Counted from the stretch's first letter, positions 51,903 through 61,933 are shown. The stretch: 64,000 bases of DNA from UBA8514 sp034933685 (GCA_034933685.1 JAYFNB010000024.1:1-64000), one strand, 5' to 3'. The notes: generated from the sequence alone by a model not told the origin. Made by a program: numbers and translations.

Positions 51903-54900
51903 ATGGAGAGCAGGCCTTATTGTAACAAAGCCGTAAGGCACAAGCTTAAAAATTCCGTTTATTTAAAAGCTGCTATGACACAGTCTAAAAGGAATTTAAA
52001 GCTTGAACGTGATTTGACAGAAACAAGGGATAGACTTCACTCTTTGATTGACACTGTACCTGGTGGAATAGCCATTTTTCGAATAGCCAAAACTGTTCAA
52101 ACCATATTCTTTAATGATGCAGCATGTGCCTTAATGGGTTTTACCCGTGCAGAATATAATATGATGGTTAAAGATGACATAATGGCTTTGGTTTATGAGG
52201 AAGACCGCAAGATTTTGTCAGAAGAAATAGAAAATGCAGTTACATTTAACCGCCATATTGACTGTGTGTATCGTGTAAATCATAAGTCGGGACATCATCC
52301 TTGGGTTCATTTATTTGCAGTTAAATATAAACAAGAAGATGGAGTGCCTATTTTTCATGGTGTTTTTTTAGATATTACCAGGGAAATAGAAGATAGGAAA
52401 GAGATAGAAGCTGCAAATCAAAAGCTTATTTATCGTGCAGATTATGACGTTTTAACAGGAATATATAACAGGCAGGCATTCTGCAGAGAAACGGCAAAAA
52501 TGCTGGTAAGTGAAAAATATAAAAGATATGTATTGTTGCGCATTGACGTGGAAAAGTTTAAAGTAATAAATGACCTTTTTGGTACGGAAACAGGTGATGA
52601 GGTACTATGCACAATTGCCTTGAACCTGAAGAAAAGCCTGAAAAGGTTGGGAACCTATGGCAGACTTGAAGCAGACCATTTTGTTTGCTGTTTTCCAGAA
52701 AAGATTTTTAATGTGGAAAAAATACTTGAAATAATTGACAAAGTGATTAATGGTATAAAAATTAACTATTCTATTGTGGTGAATTTTGGAGTCTATCCAA
52801 TTGATGATAGTTCACTGCCTGTAGAACGAATGTGCGATAGGGCAAATCTTGCTTTACGCACAATAAAAGGTAACTATCTAAAAAAATATGCTTTTTATGA
52901 TGAGAACCTTCGTAACACAATATTGAAAGAACAGCAAATTGAAAATGAAATGGACCAGGCCCTTAATAATGGTCAGTTTAAAATACATTTACAGCCAATT
53001 TACAGTGTTGCCAGTGAGAAACCTGTTAGCGCGGAGGCTCTTGTTAGATGGTATCATCCGCAAAGAGGATTAATCTCACCAGCGGATTTTATTCCATTGT
53101 TTGAAAGAAATGGATTTATTTCCAAGCTTGACGCATATGTGTGGGAAGAAGTTTGTAAATTTATAAACGAGGAAAAAAGTAAAGGAGATGCTGTTGTACC
53201 TATTTCTGTAAATGTATCCCGAATAAATCTCTACAATGCAAATATTTGCAACTATATTATTAGCCTTATTCAAAAATACAATATTGAACCTGAAATGCTG
53301 AAGTTAGAAATTACAGAAAGTGCCTATACTGACAATCCTCATCAGCTGTTAAAAGCTATGGAAACCCTGCAAAATTATGGCTTTGAAGTCCTTATGGACG
53401 ACTTTGGGTCTGGATATTCATCCCTTAATATGCTTAAAGATGTTCCTGTTGACATACTTAAAATTGATATGAAGTTTATTGAAGATTTAGAAGTCTCCAG
53501 CCGTGCAGGCAGTGTTATGGCAAATGTAATAAGAATGGCAAAATGGCTTAATATGAGTGTTGTTGCAGAAGGTGTTGAAACGAAAGCACAACTTGTTGTT
53601 TTGCGCAACATCGGCTGTGATAAGGTTCAGGGATACTATTTGTCTAAGCCATTGCCTACAGAAGAATTTAAAAAGCTTATGTCAGGTGAAGTTGCTGAAA
53701 AAATTGAAAAGCCGCTTCAAATGAACGAGGCAGATATTAGCTTTATTTGGGAAGCGGATCAAAAATTTGCTAGTTTTATAAATGGAATGATTGATGGCAT
53801 GGGAATTTACGAAATTGTTGGCAAAGGTTTGGAAATTGTAAGAGTAAACGACGGATATTTTGATATAATGGGTGGCACTGCCAAGGATTTATTCGGCAAA
53901 AAAAATAATATTCTTGACCATGTTTATCCTGATGACAGAGATAAGCTTATGAGTTCATGTTCAATTGCAATTCAAAAAAAGAGTGTGCAAGGGCTTCATA
54001 TTCGTAGAATTCATGAAAATGGCAGTATTATTTGGCTGGATTTAAGAATAAGTTACATTGGTAAACTTGGTGACAACGATTCTTTCTATTTAGGTATAAA
54101 TAATATTTCCAACCAAAAAAAGCTGGAAAATTCAAAGGAAATATTTGAAAATATTTTAAGGGATGCCCCTTTAGGTATTGGAATATTCGAAATAAAGGAA
54201 AAAGTGATACCACTATACTTAAGTGATGAGGGCTGTGAATTGTTGGGGTTTAGTCCTGAAGAATATAGTGAACCTTCTAACAGGCAATTTATGGACTTTG
54301 ATTTTATTAGAACAGTTTTGCCCATGAACGTTGAGTTTATAGCTGAAAAAGAGTCGTTTAAAAAAACGACAAAGGTTTACAAGAAAGATAAAACACTGGT
54401 AAGTATTGATATTACTGGGAAGTATAAAAAAGATGTTGAAGGTCACATTTTGGTTTATGCATATTTTTGGGATACAGAGAAGTTGGTTGAAACAAAAAAA
54501 CAATTAAGCAAGACTGAGCATATTGATTTACAGCAAGGCGTTTCTAGTGCGCCAAAGAAGAGAAAAATACTTATTGTTGACGATAACCCAGTGATGAGAG
54601 GAAAGCTTAAAAATATACTTGAGGATACATACAATATATTGGAAGCAGAAAATAGTCGATGTGCTTTAAAACTATTAGATGAAGAAAAAATATTTGTTGA
54701 GGCAGTTTTGCTTGATATAGTGTCGCCTGCTATAGATGGATATAGCTTATTAAATTTAATAAGACTTGATGAAACCCTTTGTGAAATACCTGTTATTGCT
54801 ATTACTGGAGAAGATGACAAAGATGCTGAAACAAAAGCGATCAGCCTTGGAGTAACAGATTTTCTAGCAAAGCCTTTTAAACCAGCGGTTATAAAACATA

Positions 54901-56273
54901 GAATAGCAAGCCACATAAAGCTAAAGGAAACAACTACTTCCAAAAATGAAGTGGAAAAAATTATTAACAATTTACCCGGTGGGGTTTGTATTTTTGAAAT
55001 CAGCGACAAAATTAGAACTAGATATGTAGGCGAAGGAATTTCAAACATTTGTGGATATTCAGTTGACGAATACCTTAGTAAGTTTGGAGAGGATGTAACA
55101 CAAATTGTATTCCATGAAGATGTAGAACATGTTACAAAATCAATATATAAATGTAAAAGTGCCAACCAACCAATAGATGTTGAATATCATGTAAATTGCA
55201 AGAATGGTGACATTGGTTACAGCCGTATTCAAGCGAATTTTGCCTATGATGATGGAGATGCAGCTGTTTACTATGGTGTTATAACTGATTTAACTGCTAA
55301 AGAGCTTGAATTAAGGCAGAGGTATGAACGAGAACGTGCTTTTATAAGATCTCTTACAGGAGATTCACGAGTATTTTTTGAATGTGACCTTGTTACTGGA
55401 AAAATAATACCTGTTGGTGAAAAAACTTCAAATCTCATAAATTCACATGGGAAAATCACAAATATAAATGTACTGGAAGTAGCAATTGACAATATTATCC
55501 ATTCTGAGGATAAAGAATTATTTGATGGAATCAGAAATGTTGATAAGGTTATAGAAAACATTTTAAACGGCAAAAATGAAACATATTTAGAATACAGATA
55601 TTCGTCTCTACTTGGAAATTTTGAAGGCTATCGTTGGGCAAATGCAATGATTAGCTTCATTCTTAATCCTAAAACTAAGCATCCACACTTATTTGCATGC
55701 ATTAGGGATATAAATGAGCAGAAGCTTAAGGACCTTGATATGATGGAAAAAGCACAAAAGGATTTTCTGACAGGATTGTTTAATAGAGCGGCCTTTCAAG
55801 AGCTTGCACAAAAATCAATTGATGAAAGCAAAGAAAACAGTGGTGTTTCAGCATTTTTGATTATTGATATAGACAATTTTAAAAAAATAAATGATACCTA
55901 TGGGCATGTGTATGGGGATGTTGTGCTTAAACATACGGCTGAAAGACTTGGAACTGTTTTTCGCTCTAACGACATTTTAGGAAGGCTTGGCGGTGATGAA
56001 ATGACAGTGTTTATGACTAACATTCCTTCGGCAGATATTGCTGTTAAAAAAGGCTTTGAGATATGCAGAGTGCTGGGAAGCTGGCGAAAAGATGATGAGA
56101 AAATACCGCTTACTTGTTCAGTTGGCGTTGCAATTATGCCAGAGCATGGACACACGCTGGAGAAACTTTACCATAATGCAGACATGGCACTTTATCAAGC
56201 CAAACACCTTGGCAAAAACATGTGTTGCCTCTTCGATGAAAAAATAACTGCGCCCAATATTCCTACATGCTAA
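51903..56273 (+). CDS. Multidomain PAS-GGDEF-EAL-PAS-REC-PAS-GGDEF c-di-GMP protein
   Basis: 1456 aa from ATG 51903 (TGGAGGAA upstream). In order: PAS 45-165; degenerate GGDEF (site LEADHF, about 252); EAL phosphodiesterase 345-590 with SAEALVRW, EITESAY, MDDFGSGYSS, VAEGVET and QGYYLSKPL; PAS about 610-730 and 740-860; receiver 886-1005 with VDD, LLDI, AITG and AKPF intact; PAS about 1019-1135; a further PAS-like stretch to 1275; active GGDEF (GGDEM near 1362) with inhibitory RxxD (RSND) 5 residues before. It can probably both make and break c-di-GMP under redox, small-molecule and phosphorylation input. No membrane helix. Confidence 0.9.
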   Translation: MESRPYCNKAVRHKLKNSVYLKAAMTQSKRNLKLERDLTETRDRLHSLIDTVPGGIAIFRIAKTVQTIFFNDAACALMGFTRAEYNMMVKDDIMALVYEEDRKILSEEIENAVTFNRHIDCVYRVNHKSGHHPWVHLFAVKYKQEDGVPIFHGVFLDITREIEDRKEIEAANQKLIYRADYDVLTGIYNRQAFCRETAKMLVSEKYKRYVLLRIDVEKFKVINDLFGTETGDEVLCTIALNLKKSLKRLGTYGRLEADHFVCCFPEKIFNVEKILEIIDKVINGIKINYSIVVNFGVYPIDDSSLPVERMCDRANLALRTIKGNYLKKYAFYDENLRNTILKEQQIENEMDQALNNGQFKIHLQPIYSVASEKPVSAEALVRWYHPQRGLISPADFIPLFERNGFISKLDAYVWEEVCKFINEEKSKGDAVVPISVNVSRINLYNANICNYIISLIQKYNIEPEMLKLEITESAYTDNPHQLLKAMETLQNYGFEVLMDDFGSGYSSLNMLKDVPVDILKIDMKFIEDLEVSSRAGSVMANVIRMAKWLNMSVVAEGVETKAQLVVLRNIGCDKVQGYYLSKPLPTEEFKKLMSGEVAEKIEKPLQMNEADISFIWEADQKFASFINGMIDGMGIYEIVGKGLEIVRVNDGYFDIMGGTAKDLFGKKNNILDHVYPDDRDKLMSSCSIAIQKKSVQGLHIRRIHENGSIIWLDLRISYIGKLGDNDSFYLGINNISNQKKLENSKEIFENILRDAPLGIGIFEIKEKVIPLYLSDEGCELLGFSPEEYSEPSNRQFMDFDFIRTVLPMNVEFIAEKESFKKTTKVYKKDKTLVSIDITGKYKKDVEGHILVYAYFWDTEKLVETKKQLSKTEHIDLQQGVSSAPKKRKILIVDDNPVMRGKLKNILEDTYNILEAENSRCALKLLDEEKIFVEAVLLDIVSPAIDGYSLLNLIRLDETLCEIPVIAITGEDDKDAETKAISLGVTDFLAKPFKPAVIKHRIASHIKLKETTTSKNEVEKIINNLPGGVCIFEISDKIRTRYVGEGISNICGYSVDEYLSKFGEDVTQIVFHEDVEHVTKSIYKCKSANQPIDVEYHVNCKNGDIGYSRIQANFAYDDGDAAVYYGVITDLTAKELELRQRYERERAFIRSLTGDSRVFFECDLVTGKIIPVGEKTSNLINSHGKITNINVLEVAIDNIIHSEDKELFDGIRNVDKVIENILNGKNETYLEYRYSSLLGNFEGYRWANAMISFILNPKTKHPHLFACIRDINEQKLKDLDMMEKAQKDFLTGLFNRAAFQELAQKSIDESKENSGVSAFLIIDIDNFKKINDTYGHVYGDVVLKHTAERLGTVFRSNDILGRLGGDEMTVFMTNIPSADIAVKKGFEICRVLGSWRKDDEKIPLTCSVGVAIMPEHGHTLEKLYHNADMALYQAKHLGKNMCCLFDEKITAPNIPTC

Positions 56274-56359
56274 CCGATTTTTTATTGACAGTACCCATAG
56301 TTTTATTATATTATAAACGCTGTGTATAATTTAAAAAGATATAAAAGGAGATAGCAGTT

Positions 56360-57577
56360 ATGGAAAAGAAGAAAAAAATGTCTTTGGCAGCGTGGATTTT
56401 CATTGGGCTTGCATTGGGTATAGCAGTTGGCATTATGTTTACCGGTAATCCGGATTTTGCAAATAACTACATTAAACCGTTTGGTACTTTGTTTCTAAAT
56501 TTAATTAAATTTATTGTTGTGCCAATAGTAATGTTTTCTATTATGACAGGTGTAATTTCTATGAGAGACTTGCACAAGGTTGGCAGTGTTGGTATAAAGA
56601 CTATTGTTTATTACATGTGTACAACATCTTTTGCAGTTGCAGTTGGCCTTCTGTTTGCTAATATTTTTAAAGGTTATTTTGTACAGATTTCAACAACTGG
56701 ACTAGAATATTCAGCAGCTGAGGCACCAGGTTTTATGGAAACATTGGTAAATATTTTTCCTAATAATATTATTTCACCCATGAGCAATGCAACTATGCTA
56801 CAGGTAATTGTGATGGCTTTATTCTTCGGCTTTGGCACAATTATGGCTGGTGAAAAAGGAGAGCCATTTGCAAAGTTTATAGAGAGTGCTAATGAAGTTT
56901 CAATGCAGATCATGGGTGCAATAATTAAACTTAGCCCTATAGGTGTATTTTGCCTTATTGTACCAGTTGTTGCTACAAATGGGCCAAGCATATTAGGCAG
57001 CCTTGCGTTAGTATTGATGGTGGCATATATTGCATACATGGCCCATGCAGTGTGCATTTATTCATTAACTTTAAAAGGCTTTGCAGGAATTAGCCCTATA
57101 GCATTTTTTAAGGGCATGATGCCAGCAATTATGATGGCCTTCTCAAGTGCATCTTCAGTTGGTGCATTACCACTTAATATGGAGTGTGTTGAAAAACTGG
57201 GTGCACGCAAGGATGTGGCAAGTTTTGTATTACCACTAGGTGCAACCATAAACATGGACGGAACTGCAATTTATCAAGGTTTATGTGCAGTGTTTATTGC
57301 AACTTGCTATGGCATAGATTTGACACTTACACAGCAGTTAACAATTATTTTAACAGCAACCCTTGCATCAATTGGTACAGCAGGTGTACCGGGTGCAGGA
57401 ATGATTATGCTTGCTATGGTGTTGCAAAGTGTAGGTTTACCTATTGAAGGCATTGCCATTGTTGCTGGTGTAGACAGAATTTTTGATATGGGGCGTACAA
57501 CGGTAAACATCACAGGTGATGCAGCATGTACTCTTATTGTGTCAAAATTGGAAGAAAAGAAAGAGTTAAGAAAGTGA
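56360..57577 (+). CDS. Dicarboxylate/amino acid:cation symporter (DAACS)
   Basis: 405 aa. GltPh-type fold: NLIKFIVVPIVMFSIMTGVISM, the serine-rich HP1 tip AFSSASSVGALPLNMECVEKLG, NMDGTAIYQGL (the NMDGT motif of TM7), HP2 ASIGTAGVPGAGMIMLAMVL, and DRIFDMGRTTVNITGDA in TM8, whose Arg/Asp pattern fits glutamate, aspartate or C4-dicarboxylate. A TTGACA (56285-56290) with TATATT 16 nt downstream is the likely promoter. Terminator follows. Confidence 0.93.
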   Translation: MEKKKKMSLAAWIFIGLALGIAVGIMFTGNPDFANNYIKPFGTLFLNLIKFIVVPIVMFSIMTGVISMRDLHKVGSVGIKTIVYYMCTTSFAVAVGLLFANIFKGYFVQISTTGLEYSAAEAPGFMETLVNIFPNNIISPMSNATMLQVIVMALFFGFGTIMAGEKGEPFAKFIESANEVSMQIMGAIIKLSPIGVFCLIVPVVATNGPSILGSLALVLMVAYIAYMAHAVCIYSLTLKGFAGISPIAFFKGMMPAIMMAFSSASSVGALPLNMECVEKLGARKDVASFVLPLGATINMDGTAIYQGLCAVFIATCYGIDLTLTQQLTIILTATLASIGTAGVPGAGMIMLAMVLQSVGLPIEGIAIVAGVDRIFDMGRTTVNITGDAACTLIVSKLEEKKELRK

Positions 57578-57602
57578 TTAAAACGATTTAGGATTAGACT
57601 AT

Positions 57603-57647
57603 AAAGGAATGTATGACAAAATTGCCATGCATTCCTTTTATTTTTTT
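57603..57647 (+). terminator. Intrinsic terminator after the symporter gene
   Basis: Stem AAAGGAATGTATG / CATGCATTCCTTT with a 10-nt loop, then ATTTTTTT. Confidence 0.85.
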
Positions 57648-57739
57648 CAGATAGTTTGTGTTGCAAAACAGTTGCAGAAATTGTTGTTTGTCGGGTAAAA
57701 AATTCAACTGCTACGCCATAAGGGCTTTGTCAAAATATG

Positions 57740-57768
57740 TTGAATTTGGTATGTTGTGGTGATATACT
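57740..57768 (+). promoter_or_regulatory. Promoter of the chemoreceptor gene
   Basis: TTGAAT (57740-57745), 17-nt spacer, TATACT (57763-57768) with extended TGA. The -10 region TGATATACT is identical to that of the c-di-GMP gene at 51681-51689. Confidence 0.65.
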
Positions 57769-57845
57769 TTCCTTGGGAAAAGGTATTACTTAACGTAATA
57801 ATGGTAGGCATATTTTTACTAACGGTTTTTATCGGAGGGGTTATT

Positions 57846-59513
57846 ATGAAAAAATTTAAGCACATGAAAATTTCAGGGAAATTAACAACAGGGTTTCTTA
57901 TGGTCTCAATTATTGCGACAGTTATAGGTATGGCTGGAATATATGGGGTTAGAAAAACAAGTGCAAATGCAACTACAAATATTCAAAGTAAAATTCAGCC
58001 TATTGACGATATCTTTGAAATGGTAGAAAGTGTTTACGATATGCGTGTTCAACTTAGAACTGCTGTCATAAATTACGATAATGCTGAAAAGGTAAAAAGT
58101 TGCGAAGAAAATTTTGCGGCATTGCGAGAAACATATAATGAAAGCTATGATAAGTATTTGCCAACGGTAACGCAGCCAGATACAATATCGATGCTTAATG
58201 AAGCGGATGATATTTTTAATAATACATTTGTTCCCGTAGCGGAAGAAACTTTTAGGTTGGCAAAACTTGGTCAAATGAAAAATGCTGATAAAGCAGGAGC
58301 TACAAGTTCCGAAGCAATTGGTATTATGATAAGCAATTTAGATAAATGCCTTGATAATAGATTTGAAAGCATTGAAAAAGCGAATTCAGAAAATACAAAG
58401 CTTGCAAATATTCTAACTGTAATTCTTGTTGGAATTATTGCCATAGGGGTTGCAGTATCTCTATTTTTGGGAAGAAGAATTGCTAAAATGATAAGCGAAC
58501 CACTTACTGCCATGGTTGAAGCTGCAGATAAAATTGCCATGGGCTATACCGATGTAATTATTGAAACTGATAGTGTGGATGAAACAGGTATGCTTGCAAA
58601 TGAATTCAGGCGAATGATTGACGGCATAAATAGACAGGCGTTAATTGCTGAAACAATTAGCAAAGCTGATTTTACAGCAAATGTTCAGCTTAGGTCTGAA
58701 AAAGATACAATGGGAAAAGCACTTAGGGATATAGCTGAATCACTTAATAAGAATTTTAAAGAGATTAAAGCTACAGCAGAACAGATATCAGTTGGTTCTG
58801 ACCAAGTGTCAAACGGAGCGCAGGCACTTTCTCAAGGTGCAACAGAGCAGGCTAGTTCCGTTGAGGAACTAGCTGCTTCAATAGGCGAGGTTGCCGTTCA
58901 AGTAAAGGAAAATGCTGATAATGTTGACCTTGCAATGGATTATGTTGAGCAGGCTGGTACTGGTGTTGCACAAAGTAACAGCCAAATGGAAGAGATGCTT
59001 TTAGCTATGAACGATATAAATAATTCATCCAGTGAAATTTCAAAAATAATTAAAGTTATTGATGAGATTGCTTTTCAAACCAATATCCTTGCTCTAAATG
59101 CTGCTGTTGAAGCGGCGAGGGCAGGTACCGCTGGAAAGGGCTTTGCCGTTGTTGCAGATGAAGTTAGAAATTTAGCGCAGAAAAGTGCAGCGGCAGCAAA
59201 CCAAACTACTTTGCTTATTGAAGGTTCAGTGAATTCTGTTAAAAAGGGTTCAGAAATTGCAGAAACAACAGCTAAATCCCTTGCTGATGTAGCTGTAAAA
59301 GCCGCCCTTGTGAGTGATACAATTGAAAAAATCGCAGAAGCATCAAAGCAACAGGCAGATTCTCTTCAACAGATAAATACTGGTGTTGAACAGATTTCGG
59401 CTGTTATACAAACTAATTCGGCAACTGCTGAAGAAAGTGCAGCTACAAGCGAGGAACTTTCAGGACAGGCATCAGTGCTTATGAATATGGTCGATAGAAT
59501 GAATTTAAAATAG
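57846..59513 (+). CDS. Methyl-accepting chemotaxis protein
   Basis: 555 aa from ATG 57846 (GGAGGGG upstream). Membrane helix about 13-33, a periplasmic-type four-helix-bundle sensor (4HB_MCP, 40-195), second helix about 197-215 (ANILTVILVGIIAIGVAVSLFLG), HAMP about 217-270, and a signalling domain with the hairpin tip KVIDEIAFQTNILALNAAVEAARAGTAGKGFAVVADEVRNLAQKSA. No C-terminal CheR-binding pentapeptide (ends DRMNLK). Ligand unknown. No che genes adjoin, but the CheW-CZB adaptor is 10 kb upstream. Confidence 0.94.
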   Translation: MKKFKHMKISGKLTTGFLMVSIIATVIGMAGIYGVRKTSANATTNIQSKIQPIDDIFEMVESVYDMRVQLRTAVINYDNAEKVKSCEENFAALRETYNESYDKYLPTVTQPDTISMLNEADDIFNNTFVPVAEETFRLAKLGQMKNADKAGATSSEAIGIMISNLDKCLDNRFESIEKANSENTKLANILTVILVGIIAIGVAVSLFLGRRIAKMISEPLTAMVEAADKIAMGYTDVIIETDSVDETGMLANEFRRMIDGINRQALIAETISKADFTANVQLRSEKDTMGKALRDIAESLNKNFKEIKATAEQISVGSDQVSNGAQALSQGATEQASSVEELAASIGEVAVQVKENADNVDLAMDYVEQAGTGVAQSNSQMEEMLLAMNDINNSSSEISKIIKVIDEIAFQTNILALNAAVEAARAGTAGKGFAVVADEVRNLAQKSAAAANQTTLLIEGSVNSVKKGSEIAETTAKSLADVAVKAALVSDTIEKIAEASKQQADSLQQINTGVEQISAVIQTNSATAEESAATSEELSGQASVLMNMVDRMNLK

Positions 59514-59572
59514 CATATTGTTAAGGAAATGCATAATATACATACATATTTATTTAAAAGGATGTTATCTGA

Positions 59573-60064
59573 ATGAATTTTTATTCCTTTAGCGGAACGG
59601 TTACATCTATTAGTGATTTTATGACATCTTCTGATGACTATGAAGGTTGTTACAAAATAATGAGTGTCGATGATACGCAAGGAAGGTTAGTAAATTTTGT
59701 TATTGCACCAACAACTTATTTTGTAAAGCAGGAAATGGTTTTGGTAGGGGATAGGGTAACCGGATATTATGATGGTGATGCGCCTGTGCCTTTGATTTAT
59801 CCTCCGCAATACAGGGCGCTGATAGTAGTAAAAAACAGCAGTTCTGGGAATTTTAAGGTTGACTACTTTGATTGCAATTTAGTTAGCAGTGACGGTAAAT
59901 TAAAATTAAATATTTCAAACAAAACTAAGATTACATTGATAAACGGGCAAGCGTTTTCTAAAAGCCCTGCAAACCGAAATCTTATAGTTGTTTATAGTGC
60001 TTCAACAAGAAGTATTCCGGCACTAACAACACCTAGTGAAATAATAGTGTGGTGCTCAATATAA
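59573..60064 (+). CDS. Clostridial protein of unknown function
   Basis: 163 aa, soluble, beta-rich, no signal peptide. Distinctive motifs: SGTVTSISDF, YKIMSVDDTQGRLVNFVIAPTTYFV, GDRVTGYYDGDAPVPLIYPPQYRALIVV, and NRNLIVVYSASTRSIPA. The first half looks like an OB-fold-like domain repeated loosely in the second. I have an impression of similar hypothetical proteins in Clostridia but cannot name a family. Upstream site AAAGGATG is acceptable. Lies between the chemoreceptor and spoIVA. Confidence 0.78.
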   Translation: MNFYSFSGTVTSISDFMTSSDDYEGCYKIMSVDDTQGRLVNFVIAPTTYFVKQEMVLVGDRVTGYYDGDAPVPLIYPPQYRALIVVKNSSSGNFKVDYFDCNLVSSDGKLKLNISNKTKITLINGQAFSKSPANRNLIVVYSASTRSIPALTTPSEIIVWCSI

Positions 60065-60129
60065 ATGGTGCCTAAATTATGTTTGCAATAAGGATATTAG
60101 CATTATAATTAAAATTTTGTTTATAAATT

Positions 60130-60158
60130 GAATATACAAAAAAACCTTCACATATATT
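60130..60158 (+). promoter_or_regulatory. Probable sigma-E promoter of spoIVA
   Basis: GAATATA (60130-60136), 14-nt spacer, CATATATT (60151-60158), close to the sporulation sigma-E pattern (KMATATT / CATACAAT). spoIVA is a sigma-E gene in Bacillus and C. difficile. The start would be near 60166, 30 nt before the ATG. Confidence 0.55.
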
Positions 60159-60196
60159 AAATTGTATGGATACATTTTATATGAGGAGGTTTTTTT

Positions 60197-61675
60197 ATGG
60201 AGCAATACGATATTTATAAAGACATTGCAGAGAGAACAGACGGAAATATATACATAGGCGTTATTGGTGGAGTTCGTACGGGTAAATCTACATTTATTAA
60301 GAGGTTTATGGATTTGGTTGTGCTTAAAAATATTGAGGACGAGTACACAAGGGCACGAACAAAAGATGAATTGCCCCAAAGTGCGTCAGGAAAAGCAATT
60401 ATGACTACAGAACCAAAATTTATACCAAACGAACCTGTTAAAATTACTGTTGGCGACAACATAAGTCTTAATGTACGCATGATAGACTGTGTTGGATATT
60501 TGGTAAAGGGTGCAGAGGGACATATGGACGGCGATGAACCACGTATGGTAAACACTCCATGGAGTTCAGAGCCTATGCCATTTGAAAAAGCAGCGGAATT
60601 GGGAACACAAAAGGTTATTAATGATCATTCCACAATAGGAATAGTTGTTACAACCGATGGAAGTATAACAGACATACCTATAGAAAATTATAAAGATGCT
60701 GAAATTAGGGTTATTGGTGAGCTTAAAACTCTTAACAAGCCATTTATTGTACTGCTAAATTCTACTCATCCATATTCTGCAGAAACAACACAGCTTAAAC
60801 AAAAAATGGAAGAAGAATATGAAGTTGCAGTTTTGCCGGTTAACTGCGCTCAGCTTAAAGAGGATGATATTAAGGAGATTTTGGAGAATGTTCTTCTTCA
60901 ATTTCCGGTTATGGAAGTTTGCTTTAATTTGCCTAATTGGTTAGATACATTGGAATTTGACCATTACATAAAAAAAGACCTTTCAAATGCTTTTAAGGCA
61001 ATGATGAAAAATATAAATAAGATTGACGATGTTAAAAAGGCTGTTGAACTTTTGGAGGATAGCCCTTTCATACGAAAAGCCTACATTGATGAAATTAGTC
61101 TTGGAAATGGCAGTGCGGTGGCTGAAATAGCTATGGAGGATGGCTTATTCTACAAAGTTTTAAGTGAAACACTTAATATTCCTTTGGAAAATGATTACCA
61201 GCTTATATCTGTAATTAAGGAATTATCAGGGGTAAGGGAAGGGTACGAAAAGATGAAGCTTGCTATGGCAGATGCGCAAAGAAAGGGTTATGGTATTGTT
61301 GTGCCACAGTTTAGTGACATTGTTTTAGATGAGCCAGAACTTTATAGGCAAGGTTCGCGCTATGGAATTCGTCTTAAAGCAAAAGGACGAAGCATGCACC
61401 TGATCAAGGCAGATATTGAAGCCGAGGTTAACCCAATTATCGGCAGTGAGGAGCAGACAATAAGTTATATTGAAGAACTGAAAAAGGAATATAAAGAAAA
61501 TCCCCAGAAGATTTGGGAACTTAATTTGTTTGGCAGAAGTCTTGAATCTTTGGTTACTGAGGGCATGAACAATAAGCTGTACAGAATGCCTCAAGATGCA
61601 CAGTTTAAGCTTCAAGAAACGCTGGAAAAAATCATTAATGAGGGAAGCGGCGGTCTAATTTGTATTTTACTCTAA
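60197..61675 (+). CDS. spoIVA: Stage IV sporulation protein A
   Basis: 492 aa, normal size. A morphogenetic ATPase that polymerises on the forespore surface to found the coat. Starts QYDIYKDIAERTDGNIYIGVIGGVRTGKSTFIKRFMD with Walker A GGVRTGKST; then IDCVGYLVKGAEGH and the conserved C-terminal EGSGGLICILL used for anchoring. Perfect AGGAGG upstream. Confirms coat-forming sporulation. Confidence 0.97.
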   Translation: MEQYDIYKDIAERTDGNIYIGVIGGVRTGKSTFIKRFMDLVVLKNIEDEYTRARTKDELPQSASGKAIMTTEPKFIPNEPVKITVGDNISLNVRMIDCVGYLVKGAEGHMDGDEPRMVNTPWSSEPMPFEKAAELGTQKVINDHSTIGIVVTTDGSITDIPIENYKDAEIRVIGELKTLNKPFIVLLNSTHPYSAETTQLKQKMEEEYEVAVLPVNCAQLKEDDIKEILENVLLQFPVMEVCFNLPNWLDTLEFDHYIKKDLSNAFKAMMKNINKIDDVKKAVELLEDSPFIRKAYIDEISLGNGSAVAEIAMEDGLFYKVLSETLNIPLENDYQLISVIKELSGVREGYEKMKLAMADAQRKGYGIVVPQFSDIVLDEPELYRQGSRYGIRLKAKGRSMHLIKADIEAEVNPIIGSEEQTISYIEELKKEYKENPQKIWELNLFGRSLESLVTEGMNNKLYRMPQDAQFKLQETLEKIINEGSGGLICILL

Positions 61676-61750
61676 ATCAACAAAAAGGTTCTTTAAAAGT
61701 GTTTTTCATTATCTTTAATTAGCTCATTCAAGTTGATATTAAACTATTTC

Positions 61751-61794
61751 CAGCCTCTAAATGGATATAAAATCGGTTTGGAGGCTCTATTATT
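61751..61794 (+). terminator. Weak terminator-like hairpin after spoIVA
   Basis: Stem AGCCTCTAAA / TTTGGAGGCT with a 15-nt loop, followed by CTATTATTTT. 75 nt after the stop codon. The rest of 61676-61933 holds no supported gene. Confidence 0.5.
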
Positions 61795-61933
61795 TTAAAA
61801 TATTAATTTCCGGGGTGCATTGGAAGTAGAGTTACTCAAAAAGAACACAAATTTTTTGATAGGTGTATCTTTGTTATTGTTCATATAATTTAGCATGAAG
61901 AAAAAATAGCTAGTATCACATACTTTAATATGA

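Noticed and set aside
60137..60193. AAAAAACC pairing with GGTTTTTT over the spoIVA ribosome site
   Set aside because: If the sigma-E promoter is right, the 5' arm lies upstream of the transcript start and would not be in the RNA.
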